In this document: piece by piece, positions 14,928-23,854 of the stretch
Position numbering within the stretch: the stretch's first letter is position 1
How the letters are laid out: the number at the start of each line of letters is the position of its first letter
Source of the DNA: Candidatus Schekmanbacteria bacterium
GTDB taxonomy: Bacteria > SZUA-182
Assembly: GCA_016235675.1 (NCBI GenBank)
Contig: JACRJN010000075.1
Span: 1-32,401, forward strand
Reading direction: 5' to 3'
Length of the DNA: 32,401 nucleotides
The notes under the pieces: generated by a model
Told to the model about the DNA's origin: nothing
What the model saw: only the letters and a program-made list of their open reading frames with translations
The model's database searches: none
Position numbers and translations under genes: made by a program

Positions 14928-16355
14928 ATGTCTACTTTCAGGAAAATTGTAAACAACACGGCTATTCAAGCCTGTGGGTCTGCCTTTAATACCGTGACCG
15001 GGTTATTGGTTACCGCGGCTTTGGCTCGCTATCTGGGCAAGGACGGGTATGGGGAATATAGTTTGGTTTTTGTCTATTTATTCTTTGCCGGAGTAATAGC
15101 CGACTTGGGTTTTGACGGTATTCTTGTCCGGGAATTAGCCAAAGTTCCCGATTTAACCAGCCAAAGGGCGGTTTCCTTAATTTCCAATACTATTATCTGG
15201 AAATTGGTTTTTTCCGGTCTGGCATTGGCGATAAGCGCGGCTTATCTTTTTTTTCGGGACTATCCGCTCAATACCAAATTAGCGGTAATTTTATTGGAAT
15301 TAACCTTATTTGCGGGCGCAGGGGAAAGCCTGGAAGCCATTTTCAAGGTTAACCTACAGATCAAGTACAGCGTTATCTCCAGCCTTATTTCTCAAGGAAC
15401 GCATCTGTTTTTCCTCCTGCTGTTTATTTATTTAAAAACCACGCTGTTAGTTTTAATCGGCGCCTATTTTCTGGCTCGTTTGGTACGGTGTGTCGTCGTT
15501 TATCTGTTTTCCACCAAATTTATCCGTTTCCGCTTTTGTTTGGATAGAAGCCTGATGAAATTTTTGTTTCTTGAGTCTTTTCCCCTGGGGATAGCCGCCG
15601 GGCTTTGGATGGTTTATTACCGGGTCGATACATTAATGCTGGATTATTATAAAGGGGTAGGGGCGGTCGGGCAATACAATGCGGCTTATAAATTCGTCGA
15701 TCTGTTTTTATTGTTTTCTGGAATGATTATGGTTTCGATTTATCCGATAATGTCTGCCACTTATTCCGATCACATTGAAAGCTTGAAGAAACTATACCAG
15801 AAATCGATCGATTATTTGTCTATCGTCGGGGCGTTTATAACCTTTTTTACCTTCATTTTTGCCAAATACATCATCACGCTCATATATGGCACCAGGTTTT
15901 TAGATTCGATCCCGACTTTGCGTATTTTGGCCTGGGTGGGCATCTTTATCTTTGTCAGCAATATTTACGGGCACATGTTTATTGTTCTTGGGCTGCAAAA
16001 GCGGGACTTCCTTTTGCTCAGGTTTTTGGGACTGGTGGTCAATGTTTTCCTGAATTTGAAATTAATCCCGGCTTGGGGCGCCAACGGGGCGGCAGCGGCA
16101 ACCGTTTTTACCGAATTCCTGATTTTCCTTCTGGCGCCGATTCTTATCGGAAATAAGTTTTCTTATCATCCTTCATTCAAGAACCTTTTCAAGTCTGTCG
16201 GAACGGCGGTTTTCCCCTGCCTGTTGTTTCTTTTCGTTCCTTTTTTGGCGGAGAGTATTTATCCGGCCATAATATTGTTTTTAACCTTAAGTCTGCTGAT
16301 GTTCCGGCGCGATTATTTGCAAATGTGGGAATTTTTTAAGGGGGAAGTTAATTAA
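14928..16355 (+). CDS. Wzx-like polysaccharide flippase
   Basis: This 475-residue multi-pass protein belongs to the polysaccharide transporter (MATE-like/MVF) superfamily. It begins with the typical AIQACGSAFNTVTGLLVTAA and ARYLGKDGYGEYSLV, has about 12-14 membrane segments, and contains YYRVDTLMLDYYKGVGAVGQ (about 227-246) as in O-antigen flippases. It would flip undecaprenyl-linked repeat units to the periplasm for the polymerase upstream. TAGAGG lies ahead of the ATG. The next start follows its stop by one base. Confidence 0.93.
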   Translation: MSTFRKIVNNTAIQACGSAFNTVTGLLVTAALARYLGKDGYGEYSLVFVYLFFAGVIADLGFDGILVRELAKVPDLTSQRAVSLISNTIIWKLVFSGLALAISAAYLFFRDYPLNTKLAVILLELTLFAGAGESLEAIFKVNLQIKYSVISSLISQGTHLFFLLLFIYLKTTLLVLIGAYFLARLVRCVVVYLFSTKFIRFRFCLDRSLMKFLFLESFPLGIAAGLWMVYYRVDTLMLDYYKGVGAVGQYNAAYKFVDLFLLFSGMIMVSIYPIMSATYSDHIESLKKLYQKSIDYLSIVGAFITFFTFIFAKYIITLIYGTRFLDSIPTLRILAWVGIFIFVSNIYGHMFIVLGLQKRDFLLLRFLGLVVNVFLNLKLIPAWGANGAAAATVFTEFLIFLLAPILIGNKFSYHPSFKNLFKSVGTAVFPCLLFLFVPFLAESIYPAIILFLTLSLLMFRRDYLQMWEFFKGEVN

Positions 16356-16356
16356 A

Positions 16357-17223
16357 ATGGAAATTTCCGCAGAAATTTTGAACCAATTTTATCAGGTTGG
16401 TTGGGAGCAAAGGTGGATTTCACGCCTGGATCGCAAATTTATTCCCGGCGAAGCCGGATTCAAATACAGACTGTTTACTACCCTCAAAATGCTTAAGTTC
16501 CACCGGGGGGAAGCCTTTTTTATCCTGGATTTGGGATGCGGGGTAGGAATCTATGACATCCAGATATTGAAAAGCTTTAAAAAAGCGCGCAGTCTGGCGG
16601 TGGATTTATCGACGGAGCAGATTAAAGCCGCCCGGATGCTGGTCAACAAAGCCGGGGTGCAGGACAGAATAGATTTTGAAGCCGCCGATGTCGCTTCTTT
16701 TTCCGCTCAAATAAAGCCCAATCTGATTCTGGCCACCGAAATATTGGAACATCTTCCCGATCCTGCTCCCGTCTTGGAAAATATCAAGCGGACGGCGGAT
16801 GAAAACACTCAAATTATTATTTCCGTTCCCTGCAAACTTCACGAAACCCAAAATGACTGGGTTTATCACCGGCAGATAACCGGGGATAACTGGCAAAATA
16901 TCCAAAGTGAAAAAACCGAGGAATTGAATAATGCCGAACCCCAATATTCCTTTTATCATAAGGAATACACCCCGCAAGAAATTCAAAAGGTCTTAACCGA
17001 CAGGGGGTTTGTCATTAACCGGATTAATTTTTGCTATTACCAGTACCCGGAGCATTTAGTTTCCGGGAGGTTTAAAAGAAAACTGGTTAAGCTGTTGAAC
17101 TACCTGAACAGAAGGATAATTTTTAAACCCATGGATTACTTTTTAGGTTATATCCTGGGGGAAAATTACTTCGAGACTATCATTTTGGATTGCGCCTTAG
17201 CAAAACCGAGGCGGGACAAATGA
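16357..17223 (+). CDS. SAM-dependent class I methyltransferase
   Basis: The 288-residue protein has motif I FILDLGCGVGIYD (about 55-67), an acidic motif II region (LAVDLSTEQ), and a post-motif LILATEILEHLPDPAPVL, as in Methyltransf_11/23 enzymes. The C-terminal third has no clear domain but contains several aromatic residues. In this setting the likely substrate is a sugar of the repeat unit or its lipid-linked form, as is common for methyltransferases embedded in exopolysaccharide loci. The substrate is inferred from position only. It overlaps the next gene by ATGA. Confidence 0.85.
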   Translation: MEISAEILNQFYQVGWEQRWISRLDRKFIPGEAGFKYRLFTTLKMLKFHRGEAFFILDLGCGVGIYDIQILKSFKKARSLAVDLSTEQIKAARMLVNKAGVQDRIDFEAADVASFSAQIKPNLILATEILEHLPDPAPVLENIKRTADENTQIIISVPCKLHETQNDWVYHRQITGDNWQNIQSEKTEELNNAEPQYSFYHKEYTPQEIQKVLTDRGFVINRINFCYYQYPEHLVSGRFKRKLVKLLNYLNRRIIFKPMDYFLGYILGENYFETIILDCALAKPRRDK

Positions 17224-18020
17224 GCAGCGAACGCCTGGAAAAAATTTGGGAACCGTGGTTTGAAAAAGGGGATTATCGGGCGGATTTTACCCGCCACCTG
17301 GAAAACAGGTCAAGGTTTTACCGGCTTATTTCGGGCTATCTTACACAAACAGCCAAGGTTTTGGAGGTGGGCTGTGGAACGGCGATAGACAGCAATTTAC
17401 TTTCCGCCGCGTTTAAATCTGCCGATTTTTACGCTACGGATATATCGGCTAAAAGCGTTCGTTTAGGCCGGCGCATATCGGCGCAAGCGGGCAACCGGAT
17501 CTTTTTTATACAAGGGGATATAAATCGCCTTTACTTTAAGGACAAGATATTCGATGTAATCTTCAGTCAGGGGGTTTTAGAGCATTTTCCCGAAGCGGTT
17601 AGTGTTGTTAAAGAACAAGTCCGAGTGTTGCAGGATGCTGGGGTATTAATTATAAGCGTTCCCCAGAGATATACCGCCTACACCCTGATGAAGAAAATTA
17701 AAATGTATCGAAAAATATGGGATTGGGAATGGGAAACCGAATATTCCCGTAACAAGTTGAAAAGATTGGGGCAGGATTGCGGACTGCGGGAGATTGAGTG
17801 CATCGGATACCAATATTGGCGTTCCTGGTGGGAACCGGCTTGGGTTTTAAGCGATTTTTACGACAAGTTTTACCGGCGGCTTCCCTGGCAAGGTAATGTC
17901 GTTTCGCGAAGTATCAAAAAACATTATGACACCTGGCGGCAGCTTCTGGAACAAAGGTACGGGATGTATTTTATGCAAAATCTGGTCATAGCGTTTGCCA
18001 AGGAGAAGACAACTAATTGA
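17220..18020 (+). CDS. SAM-dependent class I methyltransferase
   Basis: The 266-residue protein has motif I VLEVGCGTAID (47-57), ATDISAKSVRL and the post-motif VIFSQGVLEHFPEAV, followed by ISVPQRYTAYTLMKK as in UbiE/Coq5-like sugar methyltransferases. The frame is open ten codons further upstream, but ATG 17220 has a GAGGCGGG ribosome site and the usual ATGA overlap with the previous stop, so I chose it. It shares little detailed sequence with the methyltransferase before it, so the two probably act on different positions. The stop overlaps the next TTG start (TTGA). Confidence 0.85.
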   Translation: MSSERLEKIWEPWFEKGDYRADFTRHLENRSRFYRLISGYLTQTAKVLEVGCGTAIDSNLLSAAFKSADFYATDISAKSVRLGRRISAQAGNRIFFIQGDINRLYFKDKIFDVIFSQGVLEHFPEAVSVVKEQVRVLQDAGVLIISVPQRYTAYTLMKKIKMYRKIWDWEWETEYSRNKLKRLGQDCGLREIECIGYQYWRSWWEPAWVLSDFYDKFYRRLPWQGNVVSRSIKKHYDTWRQLLEQRYGMYFMQNLVIAFAKEKTTN

Positions 18021-19225
18021 AACTGCTGCATATTAATGAATATTATTCCCTGGAGGGCGGGCTGGAACAGTATCTGTCCAATTTATGTCTGGAGTTGGAA
18101 GCCAGGGGGCATGAGAATATAATAGTTTACGGCAGCGAGGGCACGAAAACGCCGGATCATGGCCGCAAGAGTCTGCATATCCCCCAAATTACGGCTTATA
18201 AGTGTCCCGATATTGCATCGAAGCTGGATAAGCTGAAGCGCTGGCTGGCTGAAGAGAAGCCGGACATAGTTTTTGTCCACCAGGTCTTGAATCACCGGCT
18301 TATCCAATTTCTGGCGCAGCATAAGCCCATTATTCGATTTGTCCATGGCTTTAAATTAACCTGTCCCGGAGGGAGGCGTCTTCTCAAACCGGAAAACAGT
18401 GTCTGCCGCCAGCCTTTAAGCTATAGCTGCCAGATTAGAGCCTATTGGGGACGCTGTATGCCGCGCAACCCCAAAGTAGGATTGGAATTGATTGCTAATT
18501 GCCGCAAGCTAGCCGCTGTTCATAAAAAATACGGTCGCTTGATTGTAGCCAGCGGCTTCATGAAACAGATTCTGATTAGCAACGGATTTGATCCGGCCAA
18601 AATTGCCGTAATCCCTTATTTTACCTATTTGCCCCGACTGCCGGAAAATGACAGCGAGTTACCGGAGTCTTTGATTTTATGCGTATCCAGATTGACCCCG
18701 GAAAAGGGGGTAGACCGTTTGCTTAACGCTTTGCGCCAAGTTGACGAATCGGCTAAGCTGGTTATCGTGGGAGACGGGCCGAGCCTGCCGGAATTGAAAG
18801 AAAAAGTCAAAACCTTAAACCTGGCTGCGCGGGTAAAATTCACCGGCTGGCTGCCCAACTCACAGATTGCGCAATATTACCGCCAATGCACACTGGCGGT
18901 CGTGCCGTCCCTGTGGCCGGAGCCTTTTGGTATCGTCGGCATCGAGGCTATGGCTTACGGCAAGCCGGTGATAGCCTTCGACAACGGTGGTATTGCGGAA
19001 TGGCTGGAGGATCAGGTAACCGGGTATCTGGTAGGACGGGGCAACGAAATCATGCTGGCCAAGAAGATCAATTATTTATTGCAGCATCGGGACACAGCCC
19101 AAGCCATGGGAAACCGGGGACGCCGGGCGGTTGAATTGCGATTTACCCCGGAGGAGCATGTAAACAAGCTGTTGGGGCTTTTTGAGGATATTGTTCGGCA
19201 AACTCATCTACCGGTTTCTATATGA
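18017..19225 (+). CDS. Glycosyltransferase family 4 (GT4)
   Basis: A 402-residue GT-B fold enzyme. The N-terminal half starts HINEYYSLEGGLEQYLSNLC, with the glycine-rich acceptor-side loop. The C-terminal half has LCVSRLTPEKGVDRLLNAL and SLWPEPFGIVGIEAMAYGKP (about 296-315), which contains the E-x7-E nucleotide-sugar motif. A cysteine-rich insert (RLLKPENSVCRQPLSYSCQ, then CMPRNP) is typical of a GT4 subgroup. Start is TTG 18017 overlapping the previous stop, with AGGAGAAG upstream. The donor sugar is unknown. Confidence 0.88.
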   Translation: MKLLHINEYYSLEGGLEQYLSNLCLELEARGHENIIVYGSEGTKTPDHGRKSLHIPQITAYKCPDIASKLDKLKRWLAEEKPDIVFVHQVLNHRLIQFLAQHKPIIRFVHGFKLTCPGGRRLLKPENSVCRQPLSYSCQIRAYWGRCMPRNPKVGLELIANCRKLAAVHKKYGRLIVASGFMKQILISNGFDPAKIAVIPYFTYLPRLPENDSELPESLILCVSRLTPEKGVDRLLNALRQVDESAKLVIVGDGPSLPELKEKVKTLNLAARVKFTGWLPNSQIAQYYRQCTLAVVPSLWPEPFGIVGIEAMAYGKPVIAFDNGGIAEWLEDQVTGYLVGRGNEIMLAKKINYLLQHRDTAQAMGNRGRRAVELRFTPEEHVNKLLGLFEDIVRQTHLPVSI

Positions 19226-20340
19226 AAATATGTGTCATTTCACCTTACTATCCGCCGCATGTCGTCTGCGATGGAATCGCAGATTATACCGAGAAATTGT
19301 GCCGACATATGGCACAGCGGGGGCATCGAATTATAGTTTTGGCGTCGATTGGATATAAAGCATCATCGAATGACAACGACGATTCCATTCACGTTAACCC
19401 CTTTGTCGCCAAATGGGATTTTAGGGCATTTTTGAAACTGCTCAAATTATGCAGGCAGGAAAGATTCGACGCGGTAAATCTGCAATATTCCCCGCCGCTT
19501 TACGGGTTCTGGTTCAAGCTGCTGTTTCCACTTGTATCTTTGATTTGTCCGACTACCGTTACTTTTCATACCTTAACCGGCGGCGGACATCCCAATAAAT
19601 TGATCGCTCCCGTTCTGGCGCTGTTTTGCTCCCATTGTATCAGCGCCAACGAGGAGGTAAGCTATTTGATAAAGAAATATCTGCCCTGGGAAAACCCGGT
19701 TCAGATACCCATCGGTTCCAACATCGACCCGGTGGAAATTGATCCGCAACTCATCAGGCAAAAATATAATCCCGAAAACAAGCTGATTTTAACCCACTTC
19801 GGCCTGTTTTATCCCGGCAAAGGGGTGGAAACCATATTGGAAGCGGCGCAGCAACTCAAGACCGAATTTGCCGGCTTCAAGCTCTTTATGCTGGGGGAAC
19901 GCTGGCCGGGAAAAGAGGATTATTATCTTGGGTTACAGCAAAAGGCCAAGGATTTGGGGCTGGATGAATGGATAACCTGGGCGGGGTATTTGCATGAAAA
20001 AGCGGTATCGGAGTATCTGGCGATAACCGATATTATGCTGCTGCCTTACGATCAGGGAGCGTCCATCCGCAGAGGCAGTCTGATCGCGGCTTTGTCTGCC
20101 GGTCTGCCGGTTATCACTACGTATCCGGCCATACCATCGGTCTATATCCAAGCGGATGAGAATATAGCGGTAGTACCGTCAAAAAATTCTCAGGCATTGA
20201 AAGACAAAATACTGGCGCTGGCCAATGACCCGGCGGCCAGAAAAAGACTGGGGGAAAACGCCCGGCGGCTCTCTGGCGAGTTTTCATGGGACAATATCGC
20301 CCAAAAAACCCTGCAATTGCTTGAAGGTAAAAGATGCTAA
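19222..20340 (+). CDS. GT4-like glycosyltransferase
   Basis: A 372-residue GT-B enzyme starting KICVISPYYPPHVVCDGIAD, the standard N-terminal strand. The C-terminal domain shows LTHFGLFYPGKGVETILEAA and LPYDQGASIRRGSLIAALSA (about 273-292), a variant in which the usual E-x7-E acidic pair is replaced by the RRGSL-type motif seen in some GT4 subfamilies. ATG 19222 overlaps the preceding stop. Sugar and acceptor cannot be told from sequence. Confidence 0.85.
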   Translation: MKICVISPYYPPHVVCDGIADYTEKLCRHMAQRGHRIIVLASIGYKASSNDNDDSIHVNPFVAKWDFRAFLKLLKLCRQERFDAVNLQYSPPLYGFWFKLLFPLVSLICPTTVTFHTLTGGGHPNKLIAPVLALFCSHCISANEEVSYLIKKYLPWENPVQIPIGSNIDPVEIDPQLIRQKYNPENKLILTHFGLFYPGKGVETILEAAQQLKTEFAGFKLFMLGERWPGKEDYYLGLQQKAKDLGLDEWITWAGYLHEKAVSEYLAITDIMLLPYDQGASIRRGSLIAALSAGLPVITTYPAIPSVYIQADENIAVVPSKNSQALKDKILALANDPAARKRLGENARRLSGEFSWDNIAQKTLQLLEGKRC

Positions 20341-21386
20341 GGCATATTTCCAGATGGTATTATCAACTGCCGGTCAAGTTTGCCGGGTCAGGCTATGCTT
20401 TACCCTGCCGAAACGCGGTATTTGAGCTTACCTATCAGTGCAACCTGAATTGCCGGATGTGTTCGTTTAAAAACGAAATCCGGCATACTTCGCGCCAAGG
20501 CAGTGATTTTTTGCCGCTTCAGCCGGGGGAGATTATCCAGGCATTGGCGCAATTTCCCAAACATAGCAACATTGCCTTTACCGGCGGGGAAATCCTGGTA
20601 AAGCAGGGCGTTATGGAAATACTTGAGGCGGCGGCCAAAAGACACCGCATAAGTCTGGCTACAAACGGTACGCTGCTTGACGACGATATAGCCCAAAAAC
20701 TGGTGGACTGGGGGGTTATGGCAATCGGTTTTTCCCTGGACGGAACGCAGGATATACATAATGCCATTCGGGGAGATAATAACGCCTATCAAAAATTAAT
20801 AGCCGGTCTGGAAAGCATAAACAAAAAGAAATTAAACCACTCCTATCCCCGGCTTGGACTAAACGGGGTGATTTTAAAGCAAAATTTTTCCCAACTGCAT
20901 CATAATTTGCATTTGGCCAAACAGTTGAAGATAAACACCTGTACTTTTCAAATATTTGATCCTTCCTGGAGCAGATCGGGCTGGCGACTGTGCGACTCTA
21001 TCGATACCGGGCAGAAGGTTATGCCACAGGTTGAAACCATAGACGCCGATTGGCTGAAAGAAAGCCTTGAAGAAATAGAGCGCAAAGCCGTGGAATTAAA
21101 CGTTAACGTTAAATTTATGCCATCGCTGACCAGCGCGGAAATTGTGGACTATTACCGCCAACAATTTAATCCGGCAGGTTGGAAATGTTTTCTGCCCTGG
21201 AGCACGATGCGCATTTCGCCTTACGGGGATGTCTTCCCTTGTCTGAATTTCAAGATCGGCAATATTCGGCAGACAAAACCCGCCACCTTATGGAATAGTT
21301 ATCATTACCGGAATTTCAGGAAAAGCCTGGCCAAGGTTAATTTGTTCGAAAGTTGCGCCGGATGCTGTAAGATGCTGCGAAGCTAG
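20334..21386 (+). CDS. Second radical SAM enzyme with a short SPASM-like tail
   Basis: This 350-residue protein has the cluster motif CNLNCRMC (Cys36, 40, 43), a TGGEILVK loop, and LATNGTLLDD and IGFSLDGTQD strands of the radical SAM barrel. The tail has Cys285-x12-Gly-x4-Cys303 and Cys341-x2-Cys344-Cys345 and then ends, so the full seven-cysteine SPASM set is not present; it looks like a shortened (twitch-like) auxiliary-cluster domain. It overlaps the upstream glycosyltransferase by seven bases. Radical SAM enzymes inside glycosyltransferase operons may modify sugars or a peptide; the target is unknown. It could act on the same peptide as the enzyme at 5239, which is speculative. Confidence 0.83.
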   Translation: MLRHISRWYYQLPVKFAGSGYALPCRNAVFELTYQCNLNCRMCSFKNEIRHTSRQGSDFLPLQPGEIIQALAQFPKHSNIAFTGGEILVKQGVMEILEAAAKRHRISLATNGTLLDDDIAQKLVDWGVMAIGFSLDGTQDIHNAIRGDNNAYQKLIAGLESINKKKLNHSYPRLGLNGVILKQNFSQLHHNLHLAKQLKINTCTFQIFDPSWSRSGWRLCDSIDTGQKVMPQVETIDADWLKESLEEIERKAVELNVNVKFMPSLTSAEIVDYYRQQFNPAGWKCFLPWSTMRISPYGDVFPCLNFKIGNIRQTKPATLWNSYHYRNFRKSLAKVNLFESCAGCCKMLRS

Positions 21387-21424
21387 CGATCCTTTTCAAT
21401 GTTGCTGACTTAAGGGGTTGGTGT

Positions 21425-21523
21425 TGTCATCCCCGAATGCCTTTATCGGGGATATGGTGTTGTTTTAAAACCAGATTCGTCCCCGAAGACTTTTATCGGG
21501 GATAACACCATTCGGGAATGACA
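21425..21523. repeat. TGTCATCCCCGAATG palindromic repeat
   Basis: Outer ends TGTCATCCCCGAATG and CATTCGGGAATGACA surround inner TTTATCGGGGATA copies. Related copies are at 1280-1394 and 6616-6683. It separates the second radical SAM gene from the GT9 gene. Confidence 0.82.
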
Positions 21524-21545
21524 AATAGAAAACGCTATTATATCC

Positions 21546-22715
21546 ATGCAAGCGATAAAATTCTTAAGAAAACTCATTAAAAGCGGGCAATTTGTCATCT
21601 GGAAGCTAATAGGGATTTTTCAGCCTTCCAGTCGCGGGATCGACCAGGCGGATGAAAACCCGCCGCGCATTTTAGTCATCCAGCTAAACGCTATCGGCGA
21701 TTTACTGATGACCACGCCCGCGATAAACAGCTTGAGACAAAAATTCCCCCAGGCCCGGTTGGATGTTTTGGTCAGACCCCATACCAAAGAAATACTGGGC
21801 AATAATCCGCATATTAACCACATTTACACCCTTGAGCGTCAGCCGCTTCAGCAAGGATGCCTGAATTTGACTTACCTGGCGGATACGGTGAAAACCATCC
21901 GGCGGCTTTCCCGGCAGCGTTACTCCCAAATCCTGGATTTTTCCGGCCTGTTTCAAACCGCCTGGATTGGTTTTATGATCGGCGCCCAATACCGGCTGGG
22001 GTTTAAGAAGAAGGTTAAGCTGGGGTGGTCTGAAATTTACGGCTTTGATTACCTATACACCTTGGAAGTAACTTCTCAAAAGAATCATCTTATCGAGCAG
22101 AATCTGGAACTGCTAAAACCGCTGGGATGCAATCCGGCGGGGCAGGAAATGGAAGCGTTTCCTGCCCAGGCTGATTTTGATTATATAGATAAGACCCTTA
22201 AAATGGAGGGCGTTTCGGCTAATGATAGCGTTGTTTGCATTCATCCCGGCGCCAAATGGCCGCCCAAGCGCTGGCCGGAAAAAAATTACGCTGAACTGGT
22301 TTGCCGGTTGATGCAGCAGGAGGCTAAGGTGTGTTTACTGGGTGCCAAAGATGAAGAAACGCCGCAATCGCTTATGCGCCGGTGCGGTTTTAAGCCCATC
22401 AATCTGGCGGGGAGACTAAATTTGTTGCAAACCGCCGCTTTGATAAAAACAAGCCGTTTATTTATCGGCAACGACAGCGGGCCGATGCACATAGCAGCCG
22501 CCATGCACACGCCGTCTCTTTTGTTTTTCGGCCCGGTATCGCCGGAAACTTCGGCTCCCAGAAACGCCGATGCCTTTATCTTTTATAAAAACCCCGGTTG
22601 CAGTCCCTGCACGTTATACTTTACAAAAGACCGCTGTGAAAAGGGACAAAACATCTGTCTGGAAATAATCGGTGTGGACGAAGTATGGAACAAAGTATTG
22701 CAAATTCTAAAATAA
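21546..22715 (+). CDS. Glycosyltransferase family 9 (heptosyltransferase-like)
   Basis: The 389-residue protein matches ADP-heptose:LPS heptosyltransferases: ILVIQLNAIGDLLMTTPAIN (about 39-58), IHPGAKWPPKRWPEKNYAEL (about 232-251) and FIGNDSGPMHIAAAM (about 304-318), the nucleotide-sugar site. The cysteine-rich end (CSPCTLYFTKDRCEKG) is common in the family. In a non-LPS locus GT9 enzymes can transfer sugars other than heptose. It starts a new run of tightly packed genes after a repeat-filled gap. Confidence 0.88.
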   Translation: MQAIKFLRKLIKSGQFVIWKLIGIFQPSSRGIDQADENPPRILVIQLNAIGDLLMTTPAINSLRQKFPQARLDVLVRPHTKEILGNNPHINHIYTLERQPLQQGCLNLTYLADTVKTIRRLSRQRYSQILDFSGLFQTAWIGFMIGAQYRLGFKKKVKLGWSEIYGFDYLYTLEVTSQKNHLIEQNLELLKPLGCNPAGQEMEAFPAQADFDYIDKTLKMEGVSANDSVVCIHPGAKWPPKRWPEKNYAELVCRLMQQEAKVCLLGAKDEETPQSLMRRCGFKPINLAGRLNLLQTAALIKTSRLFIGNDSGPMHIAAAMHTPSLLFFGPVSPETSAPRNADAFIFYKNPGCSPCTLYFTKDRCEKGQNICLEIIGVDEVWNKVLQILK

Positions 22716-23854
22716 TATCGGCTCCCCATAATATTTTATATCTTCATGAAGCCAGAGTCTTTGGCGGCGGGGAAAAAAGCCTGCTGAACCTGATCGCAAA
22801 CCTGCCCCGCAGCCGGTTTAACCCGCTGGCGGCTTGTCCTTTCGACGGTCTGTTTGCCGAAAGATTAAGGGGATTGGGCGTCAGCGTAAAGCCGCTGGTC
22901 TACCCCAATTTACGGGATATTGCGGCTGTAGCTGTGACGGTTTTGAAAATCAGAAAAATCATCCGACAAGAAGCAATCGCCCTGGTACACGCCAACACCC
23001 CCCGCGTAAACATCATGGCGGCTTTGGCGGCTAAATCCTGCGGCATTCCGGTAATCTGGCACGCCCGCAACCTGTTAAGCCCCAACATGATCGATCTTGA
23101 CCGCCGGTTTATTTTTCTGACAAACAAAATTATTTGCAATTCGGATGCGATCAGGGACAGATTCGCCGACAGCCCGGATTTTCAGCGTAAAACCGTAACC
23201 GTCTTAAACGGAGTGAATTTAAAGGAATTTGACCCGGACATCAAACCGGTGAATCTGCATCGGGAATTGGGCATAGAACCGGACATCCCCCTGGTTGGTA
23301 TTTTAAGCCGCCTGAATCCCGACAAGGGACATCTGTATTTTATTCAGGCGGCGGTACAGTTGCTAAAACAAGGAGTCAAGGCGCATTTTGTAATTGTCGG
23401 CGAGGATAAAACGCCGGAATGCACTGTTTACAAAGCCAAGCTGGGGCAGATTATCAACGCAGGCGGGGCAACGAAAAACATCAGCTTTCTAGGCTTTAGG
23501 CCGGACATGCCCCAGGTAATCGCCGGACTGGATATAGTTGTGTTGGCTTCAGACGCCGAGGCTTGCGGGCGGGTATTGCTGGAAACACAGGCCGCAGGCA
23601 AGCCGGTGATCGCCACTAACTCAGGAGGTACCCCGGAATTGGTAGAAAACGGTGAGACCGGAATCCTGATTCCCCCGATAGATGCGGCAAGCTTGGCCCA
23701 AGCTTTGCATAACTTGCTAATAGATAAAGACCTTGCCGCCAAAATGGGACAGGCTGGACGGATGCGGATTGAACGTCTCTTTTCCATCGAACGACACGTC
23801 CAGAAAACGGCGGCCATTTATCAGGAATTGCTATATCATGAACATAGGCATTGA
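22685..23854 (+). CDS. Glycosyltransferase family 4 (GT4)
   Basis: A 389-residue GT-B enzyme. The N-terminus has YLHEARVFGGGEKSLLNLIA (acceptor-side glycine loop). The C-terminal domain has GILSRLNPDKGHLYFIQAA and DAEACGRVLLETQAAGKPVI (about 291-310), where Glu-x7-Glu is intact, then NSGGTPELVENGETGILIPP. It overlaps the end of the GT9 gene by 31 bases, with no good ribosome site, so translation is probably coupled. Confidence 0.88.
   Translation: MEQSIANSKIISAPHNILYLHEARVFGGGEKSLLNLIANLPRSRFNPLAACPFDGLFAERLRGLGVSVKPLVYPNLRDIAAVAVTVLKIRKIIRQEAIALVHANTPRVNIMAALAAKSCGIPVIWHARNLLSPNMIDLDRRFIFLTNKIICNSDAIRDRFADSPDFQRKTVTVLNGVNLKEFDPDIKPVNLHRELGIEPDIPLVGILSRLNPDKGHLYFIQAAVQLLKQGVKAHFVIVGEDKTPECTVYKAKLGQIINAGGATKNISFLGFRPDMPQVIAGLDIVVLASDAEACGRVLLETQAAGKPVIATNSGGTPELVENGETGILIPPIDAASLAQALHNLLIDKDLAAKMGQAGRMRIERLFSIERHVQKTAAIYQELLYHEHRH

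Noticed and set aside
17190-17219. Earlier start for the second methyltransferase
   Set aside because: ATG 17220 has the better ribosome site and the usual ATGA overlap.
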